This document shows, in pieces, positions 33,974 to 43,945 of a stretch of DNA of 64,000 nt. Under the pieces are notes generated by a model that was not told the origin of the DNA, searched no databases, and saw only the letters and a list, made by a program, of their open reading frames with translations. The DNA comes from Porpolomopsis calyptriformis. Taxonomy: Eukaryota; Basidiomycota; Agaricomycetes; Agaricales; Hygrophoraceae. The stretch's first letter is position 1. Each line of letters begins with the position of its first letter. The DNA lies in assembly GCA_951640195.1 (NCBI GenBank), contig OX621163.1:186001-250000 (forward strand), given 5' to 3'. Made by a program: the position numbers and the translations under genes.

Positions 33974-34761
33974 TCCCAATCCGCATGTATGTCCTTTGAA
34001 TAATTGCTCTCGTACATATGCTCTCACATCCACAGCTCTTTTACATATGCTTTCATACGCACGGCGCTCCTCGCACATACGTTCTCCTAGATACACTCTC
34101 GCACACTCAATCATACTCATGCACGTATACTCTCGTACGCTTTCATTCCCTTTATTTAATTCAGATACCTCACTTTAATCTCCAAATTTAATTTCTTTTC
34201 GTTGTAATGGTTATTTGAGCTTGAGTTGCAGATTGCTATTGAATTAGCCTTGCATGGTGAACCAACCAATCTCTAGGTTAACCTGGAGGTCTCTCAGTGA
34301 GTTTCGAAGCCGATACTTGTGAGCTGGATGGTCGTTCAATTGCTGCTTTGTGTTGAAGTGGGCACGAGTGAATGACTAAGTCAGGAAACTTCAACCAGCA
34401 CCCTGATTGCAGTGAAACGCACTAAAGAATGGCTACAACTCTAACTTCTAGGCATCGAGTCATTCGTCAACCCTTCGTGCTCATGCTGATCACTGTGTAA
34501 AGTGCAGACACTACAGCCAAGGAACCTACTTGGCTAACAGAATCAGACACTTTCCTCCTCAACTACAAGCTGTATGGGACATAACAGGCTCAAGTTTATC
34601 AAGGGAGTATTAGGATGAGAATATCACTACCTCAATGAAACTCGAAGTGCATACATTCATACAATGCAGGGACATTGCAAAGAGTACAGCGAGCAAGTCT
34701 TTGTTTTTCTATTACACACCACCTTTCTTTCTTGCACTGCCCTATCCCGCTTCACCACCGC
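33974..34761. other. Intergenic with imperfect short repeats
   Basis: Positions 33998-34145 are built of loose variants of ctctcgtacatatgctctca, about 20-25 bp each. The rest shows no gene. Confidence 0.55.
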
Positions 34762-34957
34762 CATGTCCGCCATTCAGTTCAATCAATGCAACCTCTACTT
34801 AGCTGGAGGTGACATTCTTAACATCCATCTCCCGGAGCATCCCCCCGAGCCATTTGTCACGCGTAAAAATCCTTCGGACCCAGCCCATTTCCTCAAAACA
34901 CTCACCGTCCGTGCCGCGCGATTTTTTATCCGCGTTTCCCGCAAATTCTTCCAGTGA
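34762..34957 (+). CDS. Small hypothetical ORF, 64 residues, possibly with a second exon
   Basis: The ATG at 34762 opens MSAIQFNQCNLYLAGG and closes at 34957. A GT-AG intron at about 34953-35005 could extend it by about 20-40 residues. No motif recognised. A TATA-like or family match is lacking, so this is weak. Confidence 0.3.
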
Positions 34958-35164
34958 GTTTTTTTTAAACGTGGGATTCTCCTTCGCGCTAACTTTCCCG
35001 CAAAGTTTCGTCACCGATATGGTCAGAAACGAAAGGAGCGGGTTCAGCTCAATCGTTTGATCGGGGCGCGTCTCTCATACTCGCGTGAGCGCGAAGGTGT
35101 AGGTTTTTTTTTTTTCTGTTCGGATTGTCATGTATTACTATACTTCAAACAGTAAATATCATAC

Positions 35165-35258
35165 AGTGTACCCAAGGTCCTTTACCTCGGCATGTCATAG
35201 ATTGACAGGTTGACGGCATTTAAAGTTTTCTTAGCAGGCAAATCTTGCGTTCCATACT
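35165..35258 (+). repeat. Short direct repeat, left copy
   Basis: About 90 bases from gtgtacccaagg to gttccata match 50150-50232 in the same orientation. Most differences are transitions, and there is an 8-base duplication (aggttgac) here. The two copies lie 15 kb apart and bracket the TET/JBP-like, PHD-like, Ulp1, AT-hook and F-box genes. Confidence 0.8.
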
Positions 35259-35324
35259 GTATACAACGAAGAAGTAGCTTTGTAAAAAATCAAAATCTAA
35301 ACATATTTCACTGCGACATAGCCT

Positions 35325-37163
35325 CTATACAGTAGACATGCTGCTATGAACCGGAGGGAGATTCCTGAAAAAGTTGTTGTTGGGTAACGGAGCCATGCAA
35401 GAGTCGCAGTATGGAAAGTTGCTTACCCCTCTTAGCTCTGAATAGGTAGAGAAAAGTTCCGATGCCCTCTTCCATCGTGGGGAGGATTGCAAGTCGCAGG
35501 CTAGTTTCCCAATCGGATCCTGCATCATGAAATCATTCGCTGTCCGATATCCATGCTCGACCCATCTGAACAGCCCTCCAGCTGCATACTGTGTACACGA
35601 AACACGGGTCTCGTGTGCCTGCACCTTGGTGTTGGAGTGACAGAATATTGCGGAAGGGATAAGCACCGTGGAACCGGGGGGAAACTCTATCGCCAACTTA
35701 ATATCCCAAAGTAAAAGGTGGCCTCCTTTTTTCGGATCAAAGTCTCCTAACGCAGTAATAGCACACCACCCAAAGGCAAGGTTCGAGAAGTCGCGATGAG
35801 GCAGACATATCGTCTTAGGACCAAAGTTGAAGGTCATAGCACTCCAGACGCTATTTTTGAAGTTCATCCTAAGCTGTGGATGGTGGCCTAGGAGCCCCGA
35901 CATCGTGGTAGAGTAGTACTTGTACAGGCGTGGTGCCCAAGCTGCAAACAGCCCGTTCGAGAACCCTGCTATCCTTTGGATGGCAGAGCATTGTATCAAA
36001 TCCGTCATGACCGCGTGATTGTTGTGTGTAAGGCCAAGATTTCCTGGAACCTTTACGAAAATGTTCCAAGATCGTGATTAAAAAAACATAGCGGCAGAGG
36101 AAAAGTATACTGTACTTTTTGTCCTCCTCCGAATGAAAAACCGCAGGCGAGGGATGGAGAGCGGCACCGGCGGTGGGATGCATCCTTTGCAGAAAATTCG
36201 CAAAGCCCCCGAGCTTCTGAGATTCTTTGGGCAGCCTCATTGTGTATGATTTCCCATTCAGGAGACTGGGGACGTCCACCTAGAAGAGCTACCACACGCC
36301 CCTCAGAATCGAGGATTGGCGTCGCACGACTAGCAGTACATTTTCACCGAATCAGATTGAGAATCTTGTTTGATTGGGTAGAAATCGACCTACATGCCAT
36401 CCCATTCCTGGATTCTAAACCCAAATTGGGGTGCGTTTCTCAACACATCCTCCAGAGAATACTCCTTTATCTCGATCCTCTTGCTCTTCTCTGACCGCAG
36501 AGCTGTGAACCCAGGGCCAGTCACAGGAAGGGTCTCCGTTGCTACCGTGGTCGATATTGGGATGGATGACGCGATGTGTTTCAGTCTGACGTTGGTAGGC
36601 TTGACGCATCCCACTTTTATCGTGTGGAGGGATGCTTCCTGCCGTCGCTCCCTGCGATGCTTGTGGCTTGATTTCTTTGACCTCTTGACAGTTGAAGTTG
36701 TTCGAGGGTGACCTTTGACAGAGGGAATACTCTTCCTTACATGCAGGGGGGAAAGGGGCGGGTTTGGTCCCTTATTGGCCAGTATGTTCATACCTCTGAT
36801 CATTGGTAAGAGGTTGGCTTTCTTTGTTCCCCAGCATGTATCTCCTGGATGTCCTGTATAGGAATGTTATGTTTTCATTTAATAGTTACGATATTTCTGC
36901 CTTACCATCGAGATCGTTGGGTTCTATCATATATGACATATCCCCTACCGGAGGAGGCTGATTATAGGGCAAAAATGCCTGCCCTTCAGTCGGGTCATAG
37001 TCTGGATGCTGCTCGATGTCAATTGCAGCCTGGAGGCGAGGGAGGAGGAGGATGTTGGTCTGGATCGGTATACCAGAAGCTTCCAACAATGTGTTACTGC
37101 GTAGCAAATCCTTTAATGTTAGCCATGAGTCAATGCATTCGTTGTGGAACTTGTGGGGTTCCT
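35325..37163 (-). CDS. TET/JBP-like 2-oxoglutarate/Fe(II) dioxygenase
   Basis: The C-terminal exon carries a double-stranded beta-helix with the metal triad. LPHRDF has its His-x-Asp at 35790-35798, the distal His of CHSN is at 35637-35639, and the 2-oxoglutarate-binding Arg of ETRVS is at 35604-35606. Around it are motifs that I associate with basidiomycete TET/JBP proteins: AITALGDFDPKKGGHL, FPPGSTVLIPSA and GGLFRWVEHGYRT. Upstream exons supply FRIQEWDG, RATPILDSEGRVVALLGG and FSFGGGQK, joined by introns at 36329-36392 and about 36059-36112, and a Lys/Arg-rich linker (36400-36800). Family members oxidise 5-methylcytosine or thymine in DNA. The 5' end is unresolved: no ATG precedes LTLKDLLRSN near 37150, and a LINE has landed at 37255, so a first exon may lie beyond it or be lost. 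Confidence 0.78.
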
Positions 37164-37239
37164 CTCACAGGCATTTCACTTTAAGAATGGGTAGTACTTG
37201 ACGACTTTGCAACTCACAGTGGGCTTCAACTTAGACTCA

Positions 37240-38154
37240 CGTGACACACATTTTTTTTTTTTTTTTTTTTGATTTCAGCATTTATATACCGCAACAAGCA
37301 AGCGTACGTGCTAAGACGTGGTGGCTGGTTATCTATGACCAGCCCTGCTACTTTGTTTATATACATATGAGGGGGTCAATCCCTGGGGCTTTGGGTGACG
37401 CAGTGAGTCTCGTGATTTGTGGGTTGAGTTGGGTGTTTTCTTATTGTGCTGGAGTTGCACCGTTTTCGGCATTTGGGGGTGTGGCCATAGGTTGGCCTTC
37501 CTGGGCTAGGTTGCCCTCGGTTGTGTCGTCATCCTGTTGGACTGGGACTGTGGGTTCTTCATCGAACGTGGGGGATTTGGGTTTGGCATAGGGTCTGCCT
37601 GTCTTGGTGAACGCTCCAGGTTTGAGTATGAACGATCTCTGGCAGTGAGATATTTCTTGATGCTTTCCGGAGGAGGTTTTTGTGTTCGTCGTATTGCGGG
37701 CACTCTTGTATTATGTGTTCTCGCGTTTGTAACCCGTCTAAAGGGTCCCTTGTGGGCACCCTGAGTGCAGTAAGGCAATGCTTCTTGACGTGTGTGGCCC
37801 TCAGCGATGTAGCATCTCCCCTATAGGTGTACTACCTGGACCAGGTCGACATAAGTCTCCCTAATTGGTGTGGCAAAGAAACCAGCGGTCCAAAGACCTC
37901 CCAGCTAGGTACAGTCCAATAGCAGAGTTGGTCATTACGACCTCCCTAAAGGGTACAGGTGGGGATCACACCCAGCTGCACACACACACGGACACTAACC
38001 ACTGCACCGACGTGGTAACAACATGGATGGGTACGCTCTGCCTTTCTCAGAGACCCACCGGCGATGGATTTTGACCTCTCGAGCCCAACCAGGGATTTTC
38101 TCCCTAGTTGGCTACGGCCCAGTGAATGACTCCAGGGCAACGTGACACACATTT
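37240..38154 (-). mobile_element. 5'-truncated LINE (Tad-like) insertion with 15-bp target-site duplication
   Basis: The element occupies 37255-38139 on the minus strand, with its poly-A tail (poly-T here) at 37255-37271. It is bracketed by the target duplication acgtgacacacattt at 37240-37254 and 38140-38154. Minus-strand translation gives the end of a LINE polyprotein: LQTREHIIQECP, then after a frameshift GAFTKTGRPYAKPKSP and a stop near 37440. Those are hallmarks of the RNase H/zinc-knuckle tail of fungal Tad-like elements. The remaining 5' part (37800-38139) is not coding and includes a tRNA-like segment. Confidence 0.9.
37961..38005 (-). other. tRNA-like A-box/B-box segment inside the LINE insertion
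   Basis: On the minus strand gcagtggttagtg (38005-37993) resembles a tRNA A box and gggtgtgatcccc (37973-37961) a B box. The spacing is about 30 bases. This may be the head of a SINE whose 3' part comes from a LINE. The match is imperfect. Confidence 0.35.
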
Positions 38155-38644
38155 CTGTAGAAAGGCTGTAGAAAGGAATGTTTCGATTAACGTTCCCTTC
38201 TTTCTTTGCCTCCAGTCACAGTTCAGTTCCAGTTCAGTTAATCAGTATCAATGACTTGGCCTACTAAGCTGCAGTAGCCGAGAATACTATCCAAATACAT
38301 GACGGGAGGGGAGAAAGATTGAGAAGGAGCAGGCAAGGCGAGGATCAGAGTCAACGGCGGGAATGAGGATGGGTGTGGGCGAATAGGCAGGGCCTAATAC
38401 TGTATTGCGAACAACATACCACCGATATATAAATACTAGATTTTGACCAATAAATGCTGGCCTCTGCCACACTGAACTTGGAAGAAGCTTGTAAAAGATG
38501 ATGCTCAGACTTGCAACAAAGGAAGGTCTTATCTGTTGATCACACAGAGGATACTATCGAACACTGCCCCATGCTCAGGAGGCAACTTGTATCAAAGGAA
38601 GATGTGGTACAATATAGTCGTATACATGGGCAGGTCCACACCAC
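38155..38644. other. Intergenic, nothing recognised
   Basis: The sequence continues the target locus of the LINE and the 3' flank of the zinc-finger gene. No frame with a family pattern. Confidence 0.5.
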
Positions 38645-41600
38645 TCATGTTGATTGGGTTTCGCCCACCTTCTTCCTTCCACCTTCCTTCCACTTAGCGT
38701 GTGCCCAGGCGTCAGGTGGCACAGGGAACGGCAAAATACAGTACTTGTATGGCCGCAAGTGCTTTTTGTCACAGTCCTGTACAAAGTTAGGTCGACGAAC
38801 CTTCTGCACACGCGACTTGCAGAATCCACATGAAAGGCGGCACCAATCGCCCTTCTTATCAAGCATGCTTGACGTTACAAAACAGCCCACACCACATGTC
38901 GGACATGCCGGAGGATCCAATCCCCATGGGCAGTCCTCGTTGGAGAGCGCGAATTGCGTGACGGAAATGTCACCTCCTGATTCCGATTCCGATCCCTTCC
39001 ATGCACGAATGAGCAGGACGGGTGTGTGTGAGAGGATGTCTACTCGGTCAAATGACCGATGCAGCGCTTCCTCCACATCCTGCATGTTCTTCTCTTGCTG
39101 AAGGAATGCCAGCTCAACGAATAACGGCAATGCAGATGTGACTTTGATAGGCGATAACACCTTTGCGGAGAATCCAATGACCCAAGTGAAGATATTACTA
39201 GAAGGAGGGATAAAACGGTTTATTGATTGTTGGGCAGAAGTCGCAAAGGGGAAGGGGAAGAGGGAAATCCTGCATACCTTTCAACCAGGGACTTCCACGA
39301 CTGTAGACTTCCCTCGTGGTGAAATGTGTGCCCACAGCACAGGGCAATCAAGCCCTTGATTGATGGGTTCTGCATAAACACGGGATCGTATGCATCCTGC
39401 ATAGTAGCGCGTAGAATCTGGGGAAACCGGTTCCGGTTCAGTTCCAGTTCGACGATAGCATCTTCTTATGAAGTCCTCCAACAACTACTTACTTCGGTGA
39501 TGTGGGCGTGGCGGTTGGTTTTGGCCCCTGGGAATGCGTAGACTAACTCCCCCGTTTGAACTGTAGTATGGCCTTCAAGGACGACAAGGACTGCTGAGTT
39601 CGGGAATCGCTTTATCCACTCCACCGCTTGTGAGCGCAATGCTTTGAGAGTGCGTCCATTATTCAAGTAAACGTATATAGTCTGGAGCTGTTTATAGAAT
39701 ACCATAAGCCTAAATCACTCGGTCATTCGAGGAAACGTCCCTCACCTGGTCATCCTGCTCGTGCTTGTAAAAGTCTTTCAATCGCCCTGCGATATTCGGG
39801 GCGGTTAGTGTCTCTTTGACCATTCTTGCCTCACATGTGTATATGTGGATGTAGAGGAGGGGGGTTATAACCCTCCCCCCGTGGAAGAATGATTTTATTC
39901 GTGAGTTGATTGTATACTGAAGAAGGAAAATCAGTGGTGTTGTCTTGCATGAAGTAGATCCAAACCTTGGGAAGTATTTTTTTGAGGCGACAATGCCTCA
40001 GGCAGTACCATGGAGTTCCCTCAGGAACATCCCACTGGACACACGCAGTCGAGTCCGAGGAAACACACAGCATGACACCACACCCTGGTTCACTGCATAC
40101 CACAAATGACCCACCATCACTACAATATTGGCAAAACTATCCAAAACATGCAGCATATTAGCGGGACTCGTAATAAATTATTTTTCCTCCCATCTTCTTA
40201 CCATCTTTGCCGACCCCTTGCCTTGTGCTTCATCATCATCTTGAGATGATGATGCCGTTTCCGACGTCAGTTTATCCATGTTCTCCAATGAATGGAGAAA
40301 GTCTTCGCCAGGGTTTCCTGGCAGTGCATCCGTGATGCAGGTTGACGTGTGAAACCCATAGCGCCGTCGCTTCACTGCACGGCCACCTGCAGCAGCCTTC
40401 CTCTTCCTCTTCTCGGGCACACGGTTGGAAGTCTGTTTTTTCGTCGCTCCACTTGACGAACTCCTCCTCTCTGCACCCACATGCTTCGCATTGGGTTGAG
40501 ATGGTGGATCCAGGGAGGGGGAGGATGCAGGCAACGGATGGTTGTTGATTGAAGATGATGCTGTGAGCATCGGATCAATGCCGAAGTTTTCATCCTGAAG
40601 TGGAGGTGATGTTGGCTTGCCTCCGCTCGAGCTGGTTGCTTTGTTTAAAAAGAGTGTGTAATGTCAACAACTGTTCATCAAAGAAACAATGTAGGATGAT
40701 GTACATGGAATGTTTGCCAAGTCACCGAGGTCGAAATTGAACTCGGGCTGGTTCTCTGCTATACTGCCGCGCATCACAGCAGCAGGTTGATTAGCTGTAT
40801 CCTTGGCTGGGGCGGCAGGGTTGGCAGGGGCGGCAGGTGTCGCAGGGGCGGTGGATTTGGCTGGGGGGGCGGATTTAGCTGGGGGGGCGGATTTGGCTGG
40901 GGGGGCGGATTTGGCTGGGGCAGCAGGGTTGGCGGTGGCGGCGGGTTTGGCTGGGGCAGTGGTTTGGGCTGGGGCGGCGGGTTTGGCAGGGGCGGTGGAT
41001 TTGGCAGGGGCAGTGGGGTTGACAGTGGCGGATTTGGCTGGGGCAGCAGGGTTGGCGGTGGCGGCGGTTTTAGCTGGGGCGGTGGTTTGGGCTCGGGCGG
41101 CGGTTTTAGCTGGGGCGGTGGTTTGGGCTCGGGCGGCGGGTTTGGCAGGGGCGGTGGGTTTGGATGCAGGAATGGGCTGGGCTGGGGCGGTGGCTTGGTT
41201 GCCGGTATTTTCAAATGTTGCGAGCGTTAGTTTGTTTCCGACTTGCACCTGTTCCAATGCTGCCAACAATGGCTCTAGACTACCACAGAATGTGGGTCAT
41301 TATGCTATGCCACAGATCAGATCCAATACATACCTGTGTGAGTCGGCCTTGTCTTTCGTGAGATCGATGGGCCGAGATGTGGAGGTAGATGGAGATGGAG
41401 CCGACTGGTGGGTCTGTTCACCTACTTGGCGCTCTTGGCCAGGATCGGAAGGAGGCTGGGTGGCTTGGGTAAGGGGTGGTTGGTGGATGAGGGCATTTGG
41501 CTGCGTGCTAGTTGGTGATGATATGTTAATAAAGAGACATAAAGATATGTTTGTTTGTTTGTTCATACTCTATGCCGCGTGCAGAAATTTTGGGAGAAGG

Positions 41601-41795
41601 TGAGATGTTCAGGAAATCGTTGGGATTCCAACCACCTTCATTGGGTTCAGGGGTATAGCGTGGTGAAGGTTGATTGGTTGTGTGGCCTTGGGTCGGGGAG
41701 ATATTCATCGGAGAGGGTGGGTTGCCTTGGGAGGAATCACTATCAGAGTAATCATCCCCATGAAAGTTGCTAGTCGCTGATTGTGTATGGGGCAT
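38645..41795 (-). CDS. PHD-like zinc-finger protein with Ala/Pro/Lys repeat region
   Basis: About eight exons starting at the ATG at 41795. The order is: a Ser/Pro-rich N-terminus; an exon (about 41270-40740) whose APAK/PPAK repeats fill about 150 residues; a basic stretch with KRKRK and KRRR (nuclear localisation); a Cys-rich finger VCSEPGCGVML...TPWYCLRHC at about 40085-39990; then a conserved-looking region (GRLKDFYKHEQDDQ, AVEWIKRFPNSAVLVVLEGH, IKGLIALCCGHTFHH); and a last exon with a second Cys cluster (CPTCGVGCF, CRLSCGFCKSR). It is probably a nuclear protein that binds histones, DNA or a partner. It is head-to-head with the Ulp1 gene at 42204. A 155-bp LINE fragment lies in the shared promoter. 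Exons near 39880-39720 are uncertain. I do not recall the family name. Confidence 0.65.
40800..41170. repeat. Coding minisatellite, 12- to 18-bp units (Ala-Pro-Ala-Lys)
   Basis: On the plus strand, units such as gatttggctggggcg and ggtttggcaggggcg repeat more than 20 times. In the minus-strand gene they encode APAKPA, APAQTT and PPAKSA blocks. Other frames through this tract give Gly/Trp-rich or Pro-rich artefacts. Confidence 0.9.
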
Positions 41796-41852
41796 TGCAG
41801 CTAATCGTGTATGAAAAGTCTGTTGTAACGGCGCTAAGGAAAAAGAGACTCA

Positions 41853-42033
41853 CGTGATTTGATTTTTTTTTTTTTTTTTTGAATTCAGCAAATGTATGCG
41901 CTAAGATGCACTAGTTAGTTCTATATTACTATACACAACCAACTCTGCAACTTTGTTCGCAGCCTTATAAGTGGGTTGTCCCAGGGCTTTGGCTCACGCA
42001 GTGAGTTTCATGAGTTGTGTCGTGATTTGATTT
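41853..42033 (-). mobile_element. Very short (155-bp) 5'-truncated LINE of the same family
   Basis: A target duplication, cgtgatttgattt, is at 41853-41865 and 42021-42033. The insert (41866-42020) starts with the poly-T tract and shows the same 3'-end sequence as the LINE at 37255 (gaattcagca; gcgctaaga; actttgttc; cagggctttgg; acgcagtgagt). It is inserted between the start codons of the divergent PHD-like and Ulp1 genes. Confidence 0.88.
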
Positions 42034-42203
42034 AATCGACAGGCAAACGAAGGCTGCAAGAAGTGAAGTAAAGTGAACTGGTGGCTAGTCCTATAAGGAT
42101 TTCTAGGAAACCCCGAAGCCTCACATAGAGTCGCTTTGTGAGGTGAGTGTTTATGTGTGGGTTCCATTAGTGTACGCGAATCAACTTAAGCTGGAATTAA
42201 GGA

Positions 42204-43811
42204 ATGGCTGAAGTTTTCGCCAACGATGAAAGCCTCTGGAATCAGTCGACAACCCCCCCCGTTAGCAAGTTCACTAAATGGACCTTTGGACGTAATTTCA
42301 TCTGGATAGGCACGATATGCTGCGAATTGCATGATGATGGCCTCCCAGCATTCGAGCTTGCGCTCTTTGATGCGCACTACATGTATTGGCATACAAGTGC
42401 TACTGGCCAGTACAGCCATAACTACAACTACCACACTCGGTTGCGTGCTGCCATAGAGGACTACTTCAAGGGGGTGAAGGGGCATAATTTGCGCTCGCCT
42501 GAAGTCCTCACCCCATGGCTATGGCGAACATTCTGTGGATGCACCCATATCCCAGAGGGCCGCAATGACTTTATGGAACTCATTAAGAGATATGGTGCCT
42601 GGAAGGATGAAGGCATGCCTGCACCCTCTCTGGACGGTGAGTGTAATGAGATATTTATTCACACTTCGATTTTAATTTTAATTGACACGCAGAGTGGGAA
42701 AGGGCTTTAAAAACCCCCAGTGTCCAGCTTTATCTGCCCAGGTGGCTAGAAATTTCAAAAGACCACCTAGGCTTCCCAGAGAAAAAGACAAGACTTTACG
42801 CCTGGCAATTCCATGTGTTTTTGCGAGCATGCCCAGGCAGTACTATTGCAGCTGGTAAGACATTGCGTTTTCTCTGCTTGTTGAAGACTAACTATTTGGT
42901 GTAAAAGAGGCAAACAAACCATTGAAATTTGTCGACACCCCGATCTATGCCTTTTTCTCCAAGGAAGAGCGTTCCACGATGCCTTGGATACGTCTGCTTG
43001 CAGACCCATCCTTGGTATGCCCACGCTCCACCTCCCTCGTTGACCACAAAGCTCTACAAAAGCTTAACCCAGGCGCCGAATTGGATGACTCTATCCTAGG
43101 CTCATACATCGATCTCTGTCGGGCTCAGAATAAGGATAAAGAAGTAAAACTGATATCGACATATTTCTGGCCTCAGGTATCAAACCTAGACCACAAGGAT
43201 TATGGTGGCGCAACAAGGTTGCTCTCTGCAGAGTTGGTAAGCCCTTTTCCCAAACGTTTCCTTCCTTCCATCGATCTGACAGGTTACCAAGAATGGCCAA
43301 AAGGTCAAACGTGGATGGTATGCAGCTGCTTTGTCCTCCATCAACGAGACGTTGGAAACCTTGAAGTCCCTTTATATCCCCGTAAACCAAAACCAAAATC
43401 ACTGGCTGCTGCTGAGGATGAACTTCACGGATCGACGCTGGGAGTTCTATGATAGTATGACTGCATGCGGAAATGCGAAGACCCGGGCAGGCATTATTAA
43501 AGTGAGATTTTCAAGCCACAGAGTTCCTGATTAAATGCTGACAGGTGTCGAAAAAGGCTGTCAGCGATTATCTCACCACTGAGGTGAATTATAATCTCTC
43601 TGGGTGGAATTGCGAAACAGATATGTCTGTGCCGCAACAAAAAGGGTCCACAGATTGCGGGGTGTATACCTGTCAATATCTCAAGTGGCTGGTCAACGGT
43701 ATGGCTATACCTTCAGTTTTGGAAGAGGCTGATGTTGCTGATTTTCGGAATATGATGATCATGGAGCTGGTTTCTGGGAAGCTTAGGATTGGCGATCGCA
43801 AGGAATCTTAA
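42204..43811 (+). CDS. Ulp1-type (C48) SUMO/ubiquitin-like protease
   Basis: The ATG at 42204 opens a gene of about five exons with donors at 42637, about 42854, 43236 and 43503 and short introns. The C-terminal third has the complete C48 catalytic set: His in NQNHWLLL (43400-43402), Asp in EFYDS (43451-43453), the oxyanion Gln in VPQQKGS, and the nucleophile in STDCGVYTCQYL (Cys 43656-43658). The domain is preceded by WYAAALSSINETLETL, a typical Ulp1 start. The N-terminal half (WTFGRNFIWIG; WLWRTFCGCTHIP; LPRWLEISKDHLGF) is not recognised. Such proteases cleave SUMO-like modifiers; in fungi many are carried by DNA transposons, including KDZ-type elements. The gene looks intact and the domain is near the C-terminus as usual. 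Confidence 0.88.
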
Positions 43812-43945
43812 TATACACTCACTGTACTATTCACCTGGTTTTTGTCTGAAGATGGGGTAGCTTTATTAGCTGTAATAGCATTCAGCATTCGTTCAGCATT
43901 CGTTCATTCAGCCATTCTATTCATTTGTGCATCGCAACCTTGTCT

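Noticed and set aside
40774..41603. Long Gly/Trp-rich, Pro-rich and Ala/Gly-rich open frames on both strands
   Set aside because: They are other frames of the coding minisatellite of the minus-strand zinc-finger gene.
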